Assembly (NCBI GenBank): GCA_025934635.1
Contig: JAICWX010000221.1
Location: 1 to 14,736, forward strand
Direction: 5' to 3'
From: Streptosporangiaceae bacterium
GTDB taxonomy: Bacteria > Actinomycetota > Actinomycetes > Streptosporangiales > Streptosporangiaceae
Length of the DNA: 14,736 nucleotides
Both the position numbers and the translations under genes were made by a program. Below are positions 9,108 to 14,736 of this stretch, piece after piece. Positions within the stretch are counted from its first letter, which is position 1; every line of letters starts with the position of its first letter. The notes beneath the pieces were generated by a model, which saw nothing but the letters and a program-made list of their open reading frames with translations, was not told where the DNA came from and searched no databases.

Positions 9108-9980
9108 CTAGCGGTCCGCGGCGGCCTGCCGCCAGTTGCCGGTCAGGAAAGTGAACGCCTGCTGCAGGGCCGTCATGGCGTAGGCCCAGTCGTGCGTGCC
9201 CGGCTGGACCCGCACGGTGACCGGCACCCCGCAGGAGCGCAGCAGGGCGCCCATCCGGGCCGCCTGGCCGCGGATGAGCGGATCGGCCTCGGCCGCGTCC
9301 TCGTCGAGCAGGACCCGCATGCCCCGGGCCTGGCAGGGATGCGCGGACGGGGTGTTCGCCGCGATGCCGGCCGCGGAACCGCCGAACATACCGGACCGGT
9401 CGTTCACCACGAAGTATCCCGCGATGGACACGACCTGGCCGAATACCCCGGGCTTCTGCATCGCGATGTTCACGGCCCCGTAGCCGCCCGTGGAGAACCC
9501 GGCGATGGCCCGGTACCCGGCGTCCCGCATGTGCGTTCCCTCGACGGCCGGGATGGCCGCGTCGGTCACCCGGTCCATCACCAGGTCGCGGCCGTCGCGT
9601 GAGTTCGCCCATTCCGGGTCCTGGTGCCGTTCGCCGTTCCCGTCGACGCTGGCCACGACGAACGGCGGGTAGCCCTCCCGCAGGCGCCGGTTGAGCGCCT
9701 CGGCCAGGCCCGCGGTGAACGGGTCCCGCGCCGACCCCGGATCGCCGTGCAGGAAGTAGAGCACCGGGATGGTGGCCGAATCAGGTCCCGGCGGCCGCCA
9801 CACCCGCACCGGGTGCGCGCGGGTGTCGGACGGGCCGCGGATCGGCAGCACGCTCACCGTGCCGCGCAGCCCCGCCGGGTCGGTCGTATCCGAACTGGCC
9901 AGCCTGGTCACCCCGGACGGCAGCACCATCAGCAGGCAGAAGACCCCGATGACGGCGGCGCCGTCGAGGGACCGCAGCAA
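9108..9980 (-). CDS. Putative esterase (EstD / antigen 85-like alpha/beta hydrolase)
   Basis: The product is about 290 aa from the TTG at 9980 and belongs to the PF00756-type esterases. The nucleophile elbow is GFSTGG, with Ser163; the likely catalytic His263 lies in GTHDWAYA near the C-terminus, and the acid is probably in LLDEDAAEADP (224-234). An LHGDPGS segment (77-83) is a typical oxyanion-region motif. Residues about 6-25 are hydrophobic (AAVIGVFCLLMVLPSG), preceded by Arg, so the protein is probably exported or anchored and acts outside the membrane. The start is uncertain: no canonical start with a Shine-Dalgarno sequence is visible. TTG 9980 keeps the signal segment, while ATG 9929 would remove most of it. 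It follows the PAC2 gene by 50 nt and is probably co-transcribed. Its stop faces that of the kinase-like gene. The substrate is unknown. Confidence 0.8.
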   Translation of the reverse strand: MLRSLDGAAVIGVFCLLMVLPSGVTRLASSDTTDPAGLRGTVSVLPIRGPSDTRAHPVRVWRPPGPDSATIPVLYFLHGDPGSARDPFTAGLAEALNRRLREGYPPFVVASVDGNGERHQDPEWANSRDGRDLVMDRVTDAAIPAVEGTHMRDAGYRAIAGFSTGGYGAVNIAMQKPGVFGQVVSIAGYFVVNDRSGMFGGSAAGIAANTPSAHPCQARGMRVLLDEDAAEADPLIRGQAARMGALLRSCGVPVTVRVQPGTHDWAYAMTALQQAFTFLTGNWRQAAADR

Positions 9981-10030
9981 GCGGCGGACGAGGCGGATCC
10001 AGGACGGCCGGGAGCCTATGACGCCGGGTC

Positions 10031-10984
10031 CTATGAATCGGAGGCGCCGCCGTGGCGCCTGAAGTAGCGCTCGAACTCGCGGGCGATCGCGTCGCCGCTC
10101 GCCTCGGGGAGGTCCATCGCGTCCTTGGCCTCTTCCAGGGTCCGCACGTAGTCGGCGACCTCGGAATCCTGCTGGGCGAGCTCGTCGACGCCGCGCTCCC
10201 AGGCACGGGCCTCTTCGGGCAGGTCGGCCAGCGGCAGCGGCACGTCCAGGATGTCCTCGACACCGCGCAGCAGCGCCAGCGTGGCCTTCGGGCTCGGCGG
10301 CTGGGCCACGTAGTGCGGTACCTGTGCCCACAGCGACACGACCGGGATACCCGCCGCGGCGCAGGTGTGCTGCATCACCCCGACGATCCCGGTGGGTCCC
10401 TTGTAGTCGGACAGGCCGACGCCGACCTCGGTGGCGAGCTTGGCGTCAGACGATCCGACGGACACCGGCACCGGCCGGGTGTGCGGCGCGTCCGCGAGCA
10501 GCGCGCCGAGCAAGATGATCATCTCCACGCCCAGGCTCTCCAGGCCCTGCACGAGTTCCTCGCTGAACGCCCGCCACCGCATGTTCGGCTCGATGCCGTG
10601 CACCAGCACGACATCGCGGGACAGTCCGGTGGGCGGCACCGATTCGTCGGCCGGATCGAGGTTCCGGGCCCGGGCGAGCGAGAACCGGGTGGTGGGCCAG
10701 ATCAGCCGCTGGGTCCGGCCGCCCTCGATCTCGACGACCGGCCGGTTGACCTGGAAGTCGTAGAAATCCTCGGGATCGATAGCGCCGACCGGGCTCGCCT
10801 GCCAGGCGATGGCGAGATGATTGACCACCCCGCTGGCCGCCTCGCCCGCATCGTTCCAGCCCTCGAATCCGGCAATGGCGACCGGAGATACGAGTTCCCC
10901 GATGTCATTGAACTCGATGACCCGCCACCTCCCCAACCAACGCTCAGGCTGCCGTCTACAGCCTACGTGGTCAGCTTTGCTCAT
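10031..10984 (-). CDS. PAC2 family protein
   Basis: The product is a PAC2-family protein, named after the proteasome assembly chaperone 2 fold. Actinobacteria encode several; their function is unclear, although they are widespread in proteasome-bearing lineages. The family start region ELVSPVAIAGFEGWNDAGEA is intact, followed by VLVHGIEPNMRWR and the LLGALLADAPHTRPVPV core. The acidic C-terminal helix is also typical. From the ATG at 10984 the protein is 317 aa. That ATG has no ribosome binding site, and its first 22 residues are Arg/Trp-rich and unlike the family. Homologues usually begin at the VIEF position. Here GGGGAGG lies 6-9 nt before GTC/ATC codons (10921/10918) instead of GTG/ATG. 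The true start is therefore unresolved. Its promoter is divergent from the HAD gene. Confidence 0.85.
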   Translation of the reverse strand: MSKADHVGCRRQPERWLGRWRVIEFNDIGELVSPVAIAGFEGWNDAGEAASGVVNHLAIAWQASPVGAIDPEDFYDFQVNRPVVEIEGGRTQRLIWPTTRFSLARARNLDPADESVPPTGLSRDVVLVHGIEPNMRWRAFSEELVQGLESLGVEMIILLGALLADAPHTRPVPVSVGSSDAKLATEVGVGLSDYKGPTGIVGVMQHTCAAAGIPVVSLWAQVPHYVAQPPSPKATLALLRGVEDILDVPLPLADLPEEARAWERGVDELAQQDSEVADYVRTLEEAKDAMDLPEASGDAIAREFERYFRRHGGASDS

Positions 10985-11022
10985 CGGGTTACCGGCCGGC
11001 GTGTCCGCGCGCGGCAACGGGA

Positions 11023-11028
11023 AGTTTA
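11023..11028 (-). promoter_or_regulatory. -10 element (TAAACT) for the PAC2-esterase unit
   Basis: On the minus strand this reads TAAACT, matching TANNNT. It would start RNA near 11016, about 32 nt before the ATG at 10984. No good -35 box is visible. It lies only 11 nt from the opposing -10 of the HAD gene. Confidence 0.4.
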
Positions 11029-11039
11029 CCGCGGGTGCC

Positions 11040-11045
11040 TAAGAT
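11040..11045 (+). promoter_or_regulatory. -10 element (TAAGAT) for the HAD gene
   Basis: TAAGAT matches TANNNT and would start RNA near 11052. This leaves a leader of about 25 nt that carries GGGGGG (11061-11066) 10 nt before the ATG at 11077. No clear -35 box is seen. Confidence 0.4.
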
Positions 11046-11076
11046 GGCCTTTCCGGCGATGGGGGGTAACCAGCGC

Positions 11077-12282
11077 ATGACCGGCGCGGATGCGGTCCTG
11101 TTCGACATGGACGGGCTGCTCATCGATTCCGAGCCGCTGTGGCTCGAGGCCGAGACGGCCGTCATGGCCAGGCTCGGGGCGGACTGGACCACCGCGGACC
11201 AGGCGCAGCTGCTGGGCGGCAGCCTGAAGCGCACAGTGGGCTACCTGACGGGCAAGGCGCGGCGGCCCGCATCGCCCGAGCAGGTGGCCGAGTGGCTCAT
11301 GTCCGGCGTCGGCGACCTGGTCCGCGAGCGCGGCGTGCCGCTGCGGCCGGGTGCGCCCGAACTGCTGGCCGAGGTGGCGGCGGCCGGCCTGCCGTACGCG
11401 CTGGTGACCTCGTCCGAGCGCCGGTTCATGGACGCGGTGCTGGCCCGGACCGGGCTGCGCTTCGACGTGCTGGTGTGCGCGAACGACGTCAGCCGGACCA
11501 AGCCCGACCCGGAGCCCTACCTGCTCGCGGCCAAGCTGCTCGGGGCCGACCCGGCCCGCTGCGTCGCCCTGGAGGACTCGCCGAACGGCGTGGCGTCCGC
11601 CGAGGCGGCCGGGTGCCAGGTCATCGCGGTCCCGTCCCTGATCCCCATCGACTCCCGGCCGGGCCGGACGGTCGTCCGCTCGCTGGCCGACCTGCGGGCG
11701 GACCCCGGCGGCATCTCGCTCCGGCTGCCAGCTTTACCCCGGATTGGGGGGATAGCCGCAGGGCCTGCGCGCCGCCGGAGGCTTAGAATCGGAAGAAAGC
11801 CGAGGGGAGGTGCGCATGTCCACTTACGACAAGATCGCCTGGCTGCCACTGTGCGGGGGGCTGACCGGGCTCGGCCTGGTCCTGAGCTACCTCGTCATGC
11901 GCCGCCGCGGCATCGGCTCCGGCCTGCGCGGGGCCGCCTGGTCGCTGCTGCCGATAGCTGCCTACCTGACCGGCTCGATCGAGATGTTCTGGAAGATGGG
12001 CATCGCGATCGGGGACTTCGCCAAGGGCTTCGTGTTCTCGCCGCGGGTGTGGTCAGGAATCGCGCTGGCCGGGCTGGCCGTGGTGCTGCTCGTGGTGTCC
12101 GGCCCGCTGCGCCGGCGCCGGGTGGCGCCGGGCCAGGAAAAGCCGGCCGCCGCGTCCGGATCCGCCGCCGGGACCCTGCCCGCCGCGCGCGGCGCTCAGC
12201 TGGCCACCCGCCCGGACGCCGCGGCGCCCGCCAAGGCGCCCGTCCCGGCCAAGGGGCGCAAGGCCCGCAACGACGACGATGA
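11077..12282 (+). CDS. HAD-superfamily phosphatase, beta-phosphoglucomutase-like; frame reads through its expected end
   Basis: Residues 1-225 form a normal HAD hydrolase of the phosphoglucomutase-like group. Motif I is FDMDGLLID with Asp10/Asp12, motif II TSS 111-113, motif III Lys142 (TKPDPEPY) and motif IV LEDSPNG with Glu166/Asp167. Such proteins are usually 215-240 aa. Here the frame has no stop and continues to 12282 (401 aa) with an Arg-rich, non-domain tail that lies on top of the membrane-protein gene. Just at the expected end is a G6 tract (11746-11751). Removing one base there brings the TAG at 11753 into frame and gives a protein of about 226 aa. A rare TTA codon (11734) also lies near this end. 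I therefore think the real product ends near 11755 and the extension is an artefact or a recent mutation. The ATG at 11077 was chosen because the catalytic motif follows closely. Confidence 0.75.
   Translation: MTGADAVLFDMDGLLIDSEPLWLEAETAVMARLGADWTTADQAQLLGGSLKRTVGYLTGKARRPASPEQVAEWLMSGVGDLVRERGVPLRPGAPELLAEVAAAGLPYALVTSSERRFMDAVLARTGLRFDVLVCANDVSRTKPDPEPYLLAAKLLGADPARCVALEDSPNGVASAEAAGCQVIAVPSLIPIDSRPGRTVVRSLADLRADPGGISLRLPALPRIGGIAAGPARRRRLRIGRKPRGGAHVHLRQDRLAATVRGADRARPGPELPRHAPPRHRLRPARGRLVAAADSCLPDRLDRDVLEDGHRDRGLRQGLRVLAAGVVRNRAGRAGRGAARGVRPAAPAPGGAGPGKAGRRVRIRRRDPARRARRSAGHPPGRRGARQGARPGQGAQGPQRRR
11784..11789 (+). promoter_or_regulatory. -10 element (TAGAAT) for the membrane-protein gene
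   Basis: TAGAAT matches the TANNNT consensus. RNA would start near 11796, just upstream of GAGGGGAGG (11802-11810). It lies inside the read-through tail of the HAD frame, which supports that tail being non-coding. No clear -35 box is seen. Confidence 0.4.
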
Positions 12283-12334
12283 CGACGATCTCGGGGATGT
12301 CGCGGACATCCTGCGCCGCCACGGCATCAACTGA
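11816..12334 (+). CDS. Small conserved actinobacterial membrane protein
   Basis: The product is 172 aa and of unknown function. Similar proteins in streptomycetes are, from memory, sometimes labelled 'cellulose synthase', but nothing here supports such an activity: there is no glycosyltransferase domain. Residues about 7-27 and 75-97 are clear membrane helices, and about 38-60 may form a third. A basic stretch, RRRR, follows the last helix. The rest is an Ala/Pro-rich cytoplasmic tail ending in a run of six Asp and the motif DVADILRRHGIN. A strong ribosome binding site (GAGGGGAGG, 11802-11810, 5-nt spacer) fixes the ATG at 11816. The conserved N-terminus, ribosome binding site and own -10 box make this the real frame where it overlaps the HAD extension. 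Its last 11 codons are partly duplicated just downstream. Confidence 0.82.
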   Translation: MSTYDKIAWLPLCGGLTGLGLVLSYLVMRRRGIGSGLRGAAWSLLPIAAYLTGSIEMFWKMGIAIGDFAKGFVFSPRVWSGIALAGLAVVLLVVSGPLRRRRVAPGQEKPAAASGSAAGTLPAARGAQLATRPDAAAPAKAPVPAKGRKARNDDDDDDLGDVADILRRHGIN

Positions 12335-12370
12335 GCCCGGAGATCTTGCGCCGCCACGGCGTCACCCGAG
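12304..12370 (+). repeat. Tandem duplication of the membrane-protein gene 3' end
   Basis: Bases 12304-12335 and 12339-12370 are two copies of a 32-nt unit with a 35-nt period, matching at 27 of 32 positions. The first copy encodes ILRRHGIN and the stop; the second would encode ILRRHGVT, with the stop TGA changed to CGA. The second copy is outside any gene. Confidence 0.8.
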
Positions 12371-12435
12371 TCGATGTTTCAGCCGCTATGGCTATCGGCA
12401 AGATGTTTTGGTGTACGCTGACCGTCAAAAGCGGC

Positions 12436-12449
12436 AGAAGTGAACTTCT
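12436..12449. promoter_or_regulatory. Dyad AGAAGT-GA-ACTTCT, candidate operator
   Basis: This is a perfect 6-bp inverted repeat with a 2-nt centre, 32 nt upstream of the -35 box of the second importer operon. The position suits an activator site. No particular regulator family can be named from it. Confidence 0.4.
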
Positions 12450-12481
12450 ATCACACCCACACCAGCAGTCCCCTGAACAAC

Positions 12482-12510
12482 TTGAGAACCAAAAAGACCG
12501 AACGTAACTT
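12482..12510 (+). promoter_or_regulatory. Promoter of the second peptide-importer operon
   Basis: TTGAGA (12482-12487) and TAACTT (12505-12510) are separated by 17 nt, the best vegetative-type promoter in the window. RNA would start at about 12517, giving a leader of about 185 nt before the ATG at 12701. The surrounding DNA is clearly less GC-rich than the genes. Confidence 0.6.
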
Positions 12511-12558
12511 CCGATGACAAATCGGCGCGACTTTAGTCACGATCAAGCTACGAGTGCG

Positions 12559-12579
12559 GCGCGGGTCTGGAACCTGCGC
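12559..12579 (+). promoter_or_regulatory. Stem-loop in the long 5' leader
   Basis: GCGCGGGT (12559-12566) pairs with ACCTGCGC (12572-12579) through 8 bp including one G-U, with a CTGGA loop. A smaller CCGAT/ATCGG hairpin (12511-12525) sits at the expected RNA start. Neither is followed by a U-tract, so they are not intrinsic terminators. Apart from these, the promoter and the repeat, I see nothing else in 12335-12700. Confidence 0.45.
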
Positions 12580-12700
12580 GGGAAATAGCGCAACCTCATC
12601 TACAGCAGGCTGAGGCGTCCATCGCGGTATTACTCAGGCTCGGGGCCGAGCTGCGCGCGTGGGGTGGGCGCTTGTATCCGGATCACAGATGGGTTTCACG

Positions 12701-13693
12701 ATGGCTGTCCCGATTGATGTCGCGACCGGCCCCGGGGGCGCAGCGCCCGAGCCGGTGCCGACCGTTTCAGGCAAGGCCATCGAGGGCCGCTCCCTCGGGC
12801 AGATCGCCTGGCTGCGGCTGCGCCAGGACAAGGTGGCCATCGTCGGCGGCGCCGTCGTGGTCCTCCTCATCCTGGTCGGGATCTTCGGGCCCTTCCTGGT
12901 GCAGAACCCGCTCATTTACCACGAGAACCTGATCGACCCGACGTACAGCCGGCCGTTCGGGTCGCTCGGCGGGATCAGCGCGGCCCACCCGTTCGGGGTC
13001 GAGCCGATCACCGGGCGCGACCTGCTCGCCCGGGTCGTCAACGGGACGCGGGTGTCCCTGATCATCGCCTTCCTGTCCACGGCCCTGGCGGTCGGCATCG
13101 GCCTGGTGATGGGCATCGTGGCCGGCTTCTTCGGCGGCTGGGTCGACGCGGTGATCGCCCGCCTGATGGACATCTTCCTGGCCTTCCCGCTGCTGGTGTT
13201 CGCGATCGCCCTGGTCGGCGTCATCCCGTCGTCCGCGTTCGGGCTATCGGGGAACTCGCTGCGGATCGGGCTGCTGGTCTTCGTGATCGGCTTCTTCGCC
13301 TGGCCGTACATGGGCCGCATCGTCCGCGGCCAGACCCTGTCCCTGCGCGAGCGGGAATTCGTGGATGCCGCGCGCAGCATGGGCGCCCGCGGGCCGTACA
13401 TCTTGTTCCGCGAGCTGCTGCCGAACCTGGTCGGCCCCATCCTGGTCTACTCCACCCTGCTGATCCCCACCAACATCTTGTTCGAGGCGGCGCTGTCTTA
13501 CCTCGGCGTCGGCATCATCCCGCCCACGCCGAGCTGGGGCGGGATGATCTCGGACGCGGTCAGCAACGGGGACTACTCGATCGACCCGATGTACATGATC
13601 ATTCCTGGCCTGGCTATCTTCATCACCGTCCTGGCCTTCAACCTGTTCGGCGACGGTCTCCGGGACGCACTCGACCCGAAGAGCAGCAGGTAG
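12701..13693 (+). CDS. Peptide ABC transporter permease, DppC/OppC type (second operon)
   Basis: This is an inner-membrane permease subunit of a second importer, 330 aa from the ATG at 12701. The N-terminal 30 residues are Pro/Gly/Ala-rich and cytoplasmic. Residues 31-68 form the OppC N-terminal domain with a first helix at about 47-67. HPFGVEPITGRDLLARVVNG (96-115) is the family's periplasmic signature. Further helices lie at about 117-142, 155-175, 187-203, 245-265 and 297-317. The EAA coupling loop is at about 222-242 (DAARSMGARGPYILFRELLPN). It is clearly different from the DppC of the first operon. An in-frame ATG at 12689 is an alternative start; neither has a good ribosome binding site. 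It is the first gene of its operon, ahead of the binding protein. The matching DppB permease and ATPases are not in the window and may lie beyond its right end. Confidence 0.9.
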   Translation: MAVPIDVATGPGGAAPEPVPTVSGKAIEGRSLGQIAWLRLRQDKVAIVGGAVVVLLILVGIFGPFLVQNPLIYHENLIDPTYSRPFGSLGGISAAHPFGVEPITGRDLLARVVNGTRVSLIIAFLSTALAVGIGLVMGIVAGFFGGWVDAVIARLMDIFLAFPLLVFAIALVGVIPSSAFGLSGNSLRIGLLVFVIGFFAWPYMGRIVRGQTLSLREREFVDAARSMGARGPYILFRELLPNLVGPILVYSTLLIPTNILFEAALSYLGVGIIPPTPSWGGMISDAVSNGDYSIDPMYMIIPGLAIFITVLAFNLFGDGLRDALDPKSSR

Positions 13694-13730
13694 GCCCGCA
13701 CGTATGTACTCAGTATCAAAATCACGACAT

Positions 13731-13735
13731 GGAGG
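13731..13735 (+). promoter_or_regulatory. Ribosome binding site of the second binding protein
   Basis: GGAGG lies 10 nt before the ATG at 13746. It fixes this start, which is also the one giving a complete lipoprotein signal peptide. Confidence 0.7.
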
Positions 13736-13745
13736 CGCTCACCTT

Positions 13746-14736
13746 ATGAGGAGACGCAGGACCTTCGGGCTAGCCGCGGCCGGGGCCGCCGCTGCCCTCA
13801 TGCTGGCCGCGTGCAGCAGCGGCGGCAGTAGCAGCAGCAGCAGTGGCGGCGGCAACGGCAGTGGCAGCGGCAGCGGTTCGGGCGCGAGCGCCGCGTACAA
13901 CGCCGGGGTCAGCAGCGTGGTCAACCCGTCGACGCACAAGGGGGGGACCCTCACCTTCGACTGGCGGGCCGCGCCTGACTCCTTCGACCCGGGCAACACC
14001 TACTACGCCGCTGACTGGGACTTCGCCCGGTTCTACTCGACGGCGCTGATGACCTTCAAGAACTGCCCGGGCACCTGCGGCAAGACGCTCGTCCCGGCCC
14101 TGGCCACCGCGCCTGGCGTGGCCAGCAACAACGGGCTGACCTGGACCTACCACATCAAGTCCGGCGTCAAGTACGAGGACGGGTCCCCGGTCACGACCAA
14201 GGACGTCAAGTACGCGGTCGAGCGCACCTTCGACCGCGGGGTCCTGCCCAACGGCCCGAACTACTTCTCGAACCTGCTGGGCGGGAACGCCAAGACCTAT
14301 CCGGGCCCGTACAAGGACCGGGCTAAGAACCTGATGGGCCTGACCGCGATCGACACGCCGGACGCGACGACGATCGTTTTCCACCTCAAGGCCCCGTTCT
14401 CGGACATGGACTACCTGCTGACGATCCCGCAGTCGGCTCCGGTGCCGCCGGCCAAGGACACCGGCGCGAGCTACCAGACGCACATCGTGTCCACCGGCCC
14501 GTACAAGTTCCAGAGCTACCAGCTCAACAAGACGGCGGTCCTGGTCCCGAACACGAACTGGGACGGCTCGATGTTCCCGACGGTCTCGCAGCTGCCCAGC
14601 AAGATCGTCGTCAACCTGAACATGAACCCCAATGACGTGGACAACCGGCTGCTGGCCGGCGACGCCCAGGTCGACTTCGCGGGCACCGGCGTGCAGGCGG
14701 CGGCGCGGGCCAAGATCCTGTCCAACCCGAACCTCA
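13746..14736 (+). CDS. Peptide ABC transporter solute-binding lipoprotein, family 5 (3' end missing)
   Basis: This is the substrate receptor of the second importer; 330 residues are visible before the window ends. The N-terminus MRRRRTFGLA plus an Ala/Leu core and the lipobox LAAC form a lipoprotein signal, with lipidated Cys23. A Ser/Gly-rich linker (24-46), encoded by AGC/GGC repeats, tethers the mature domain. The family 5 signature is KYEDGSPVTTKDVKYAVERT (about 142-161), and STGPYKFQSYQ follows later. The pair of Cys in KNCPGTCGK (about 105-113) could form a disulfide. The gene starts 52 nt after the permease stop, so it is probably co-transcribed with it. It differs from the first binding protein in sequence, so it is not a recent copy. 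Substrate is not readable from sequence. Confidence 0.93.
   Translation, partial: MRRRRTFGLAAAGAAAALMLAACSSGGSSSSSSGGGNGSGSGSGSGASAAYNAGVSSVVNPSTHKGGTLTFDWRAAPDSFDPGNTYYAADWDFARFYSTALMTFKNCPGTCGKTLVPALATAPGVASNNGLTWTYHIKSGVKYEDGSPVTTKDVKYAVERTFDRGVLPNGPNYFSNLLGGNAKTYPGPYKDRAKNLMGLTAIDTPDATTIVFHLKAPFSDMDYLLTIPQSAPVPPAKDTGASYQTHIVSTGPYKFQSYQLNKTAVLVPNTNWDGSMFPTVSQLPSKIVVNLNMNPNDVDNRLLAGDAQVDFAGTGVQAAARAKILSNPNL

Noticed and set aside
9092..9112. Direct repeat GGTCTAGC at the convergent gene ends
   Set aside because: It is 8 nt long and simply reflects the two TAG stops in a CTAG context. No hairpin or other role is seen.
11035..11076. Earlier HAD start codons (GTG 11035, ATG 11044)
   Set aside because: They overlap or precede the predicted RNA start and add residues unlike the family. 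ATG 11077 places the catalytic motif at the usual position.
12440..12454. CRP-like GTGA...TCAC motif
   Set aside because: The half-sites are 7 nt apart instead of 6 and the outer bases do not match. The overlapping AGAAGT/ACTTCT dyad is the better reading.
12514..12588. A 24-codon frame (starting MTNRRDF) in the leader of the second importer operon
   Set aside because: Its ATG is only 4 nt after the -10 box, upstream of the likely RNA start, and it has no ribosome binding site. No attenuator layout is evident.

Overview
This window looks like chromosomal DNA from a high-GC actinobacterium. The GC-rich third codon positions, several apparently leaderless start codons behind TANNNT-type -10 elements, a DUF1707 domain, and the gene set histidine phosphatase (MSMEG_4193 type) / DUF3090 / SCO1664 family all point to Actinomycetia. 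I cannot name the species. I see no tRNA, rRNA, CRISPR array, integrase or transposase.

Region 1 (1-6081, + strand) is a peptide-type ABC importer operon. It holds the C-terminal part of a family 5 solute-binding protein, a DppB-type permease, a DppC-type permease, and one long ATPase in which the DppD and DppF halves are fused. A perfect 16-bp hairpin lies between the binding protein and the first permease. This position often marks differential expression in such operons.

Region 2 (6132-9098, + strand) holds a DUF1707-FHA protein followed by a conserved actinobacterial trio: histidine phosphatase, DUF3090 protein and SCO1664-family (PI3/4-kinase-like) protein. The trio is tightly packed; one stop codon overlaps the next ribosome binding site and the last two genes overlap by 8 nt. 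The third gene carries an in-frame G/C-homopolymer repeat block that looks like an inserted dispersed repeat.

Region 3 (9108-12334) contains a secreted or membrane-anchored esterase and a PAC2-family protein on the minus strand. Divergent from these are a HAD phosphatase and a small membrane protein on the plus strand. The HAD frame has no stop where the domain ends and runs 467 nt into the membrane-protein gene, which suggests a frameshift or lost stop. In related genomes, from memory, mshC (mycothiol ligase) often follows the SCO1664-family gene; here the esterase occupies that place.

Region 4 (12335-14736, + strand) begins with about 365 nt of relatively AT-richer non-coding DNA holding a good promoter (TTGAGA-N17-TAACTT), a dyad and a structured leader. 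It is followed by a second peptide-importer operon: a DppC-type permease and then a lipoprotein family 5 solute-binding protein cut off by the window end.

No clearly new multi-gene system is visible. The most useful oddities are the repeat-block insertion in the SCO1664-family gene, the HAD/membrane-protein overlap, the duplicated 3' tail at 12304-12370, and the unclear start of the PAC2 gene.
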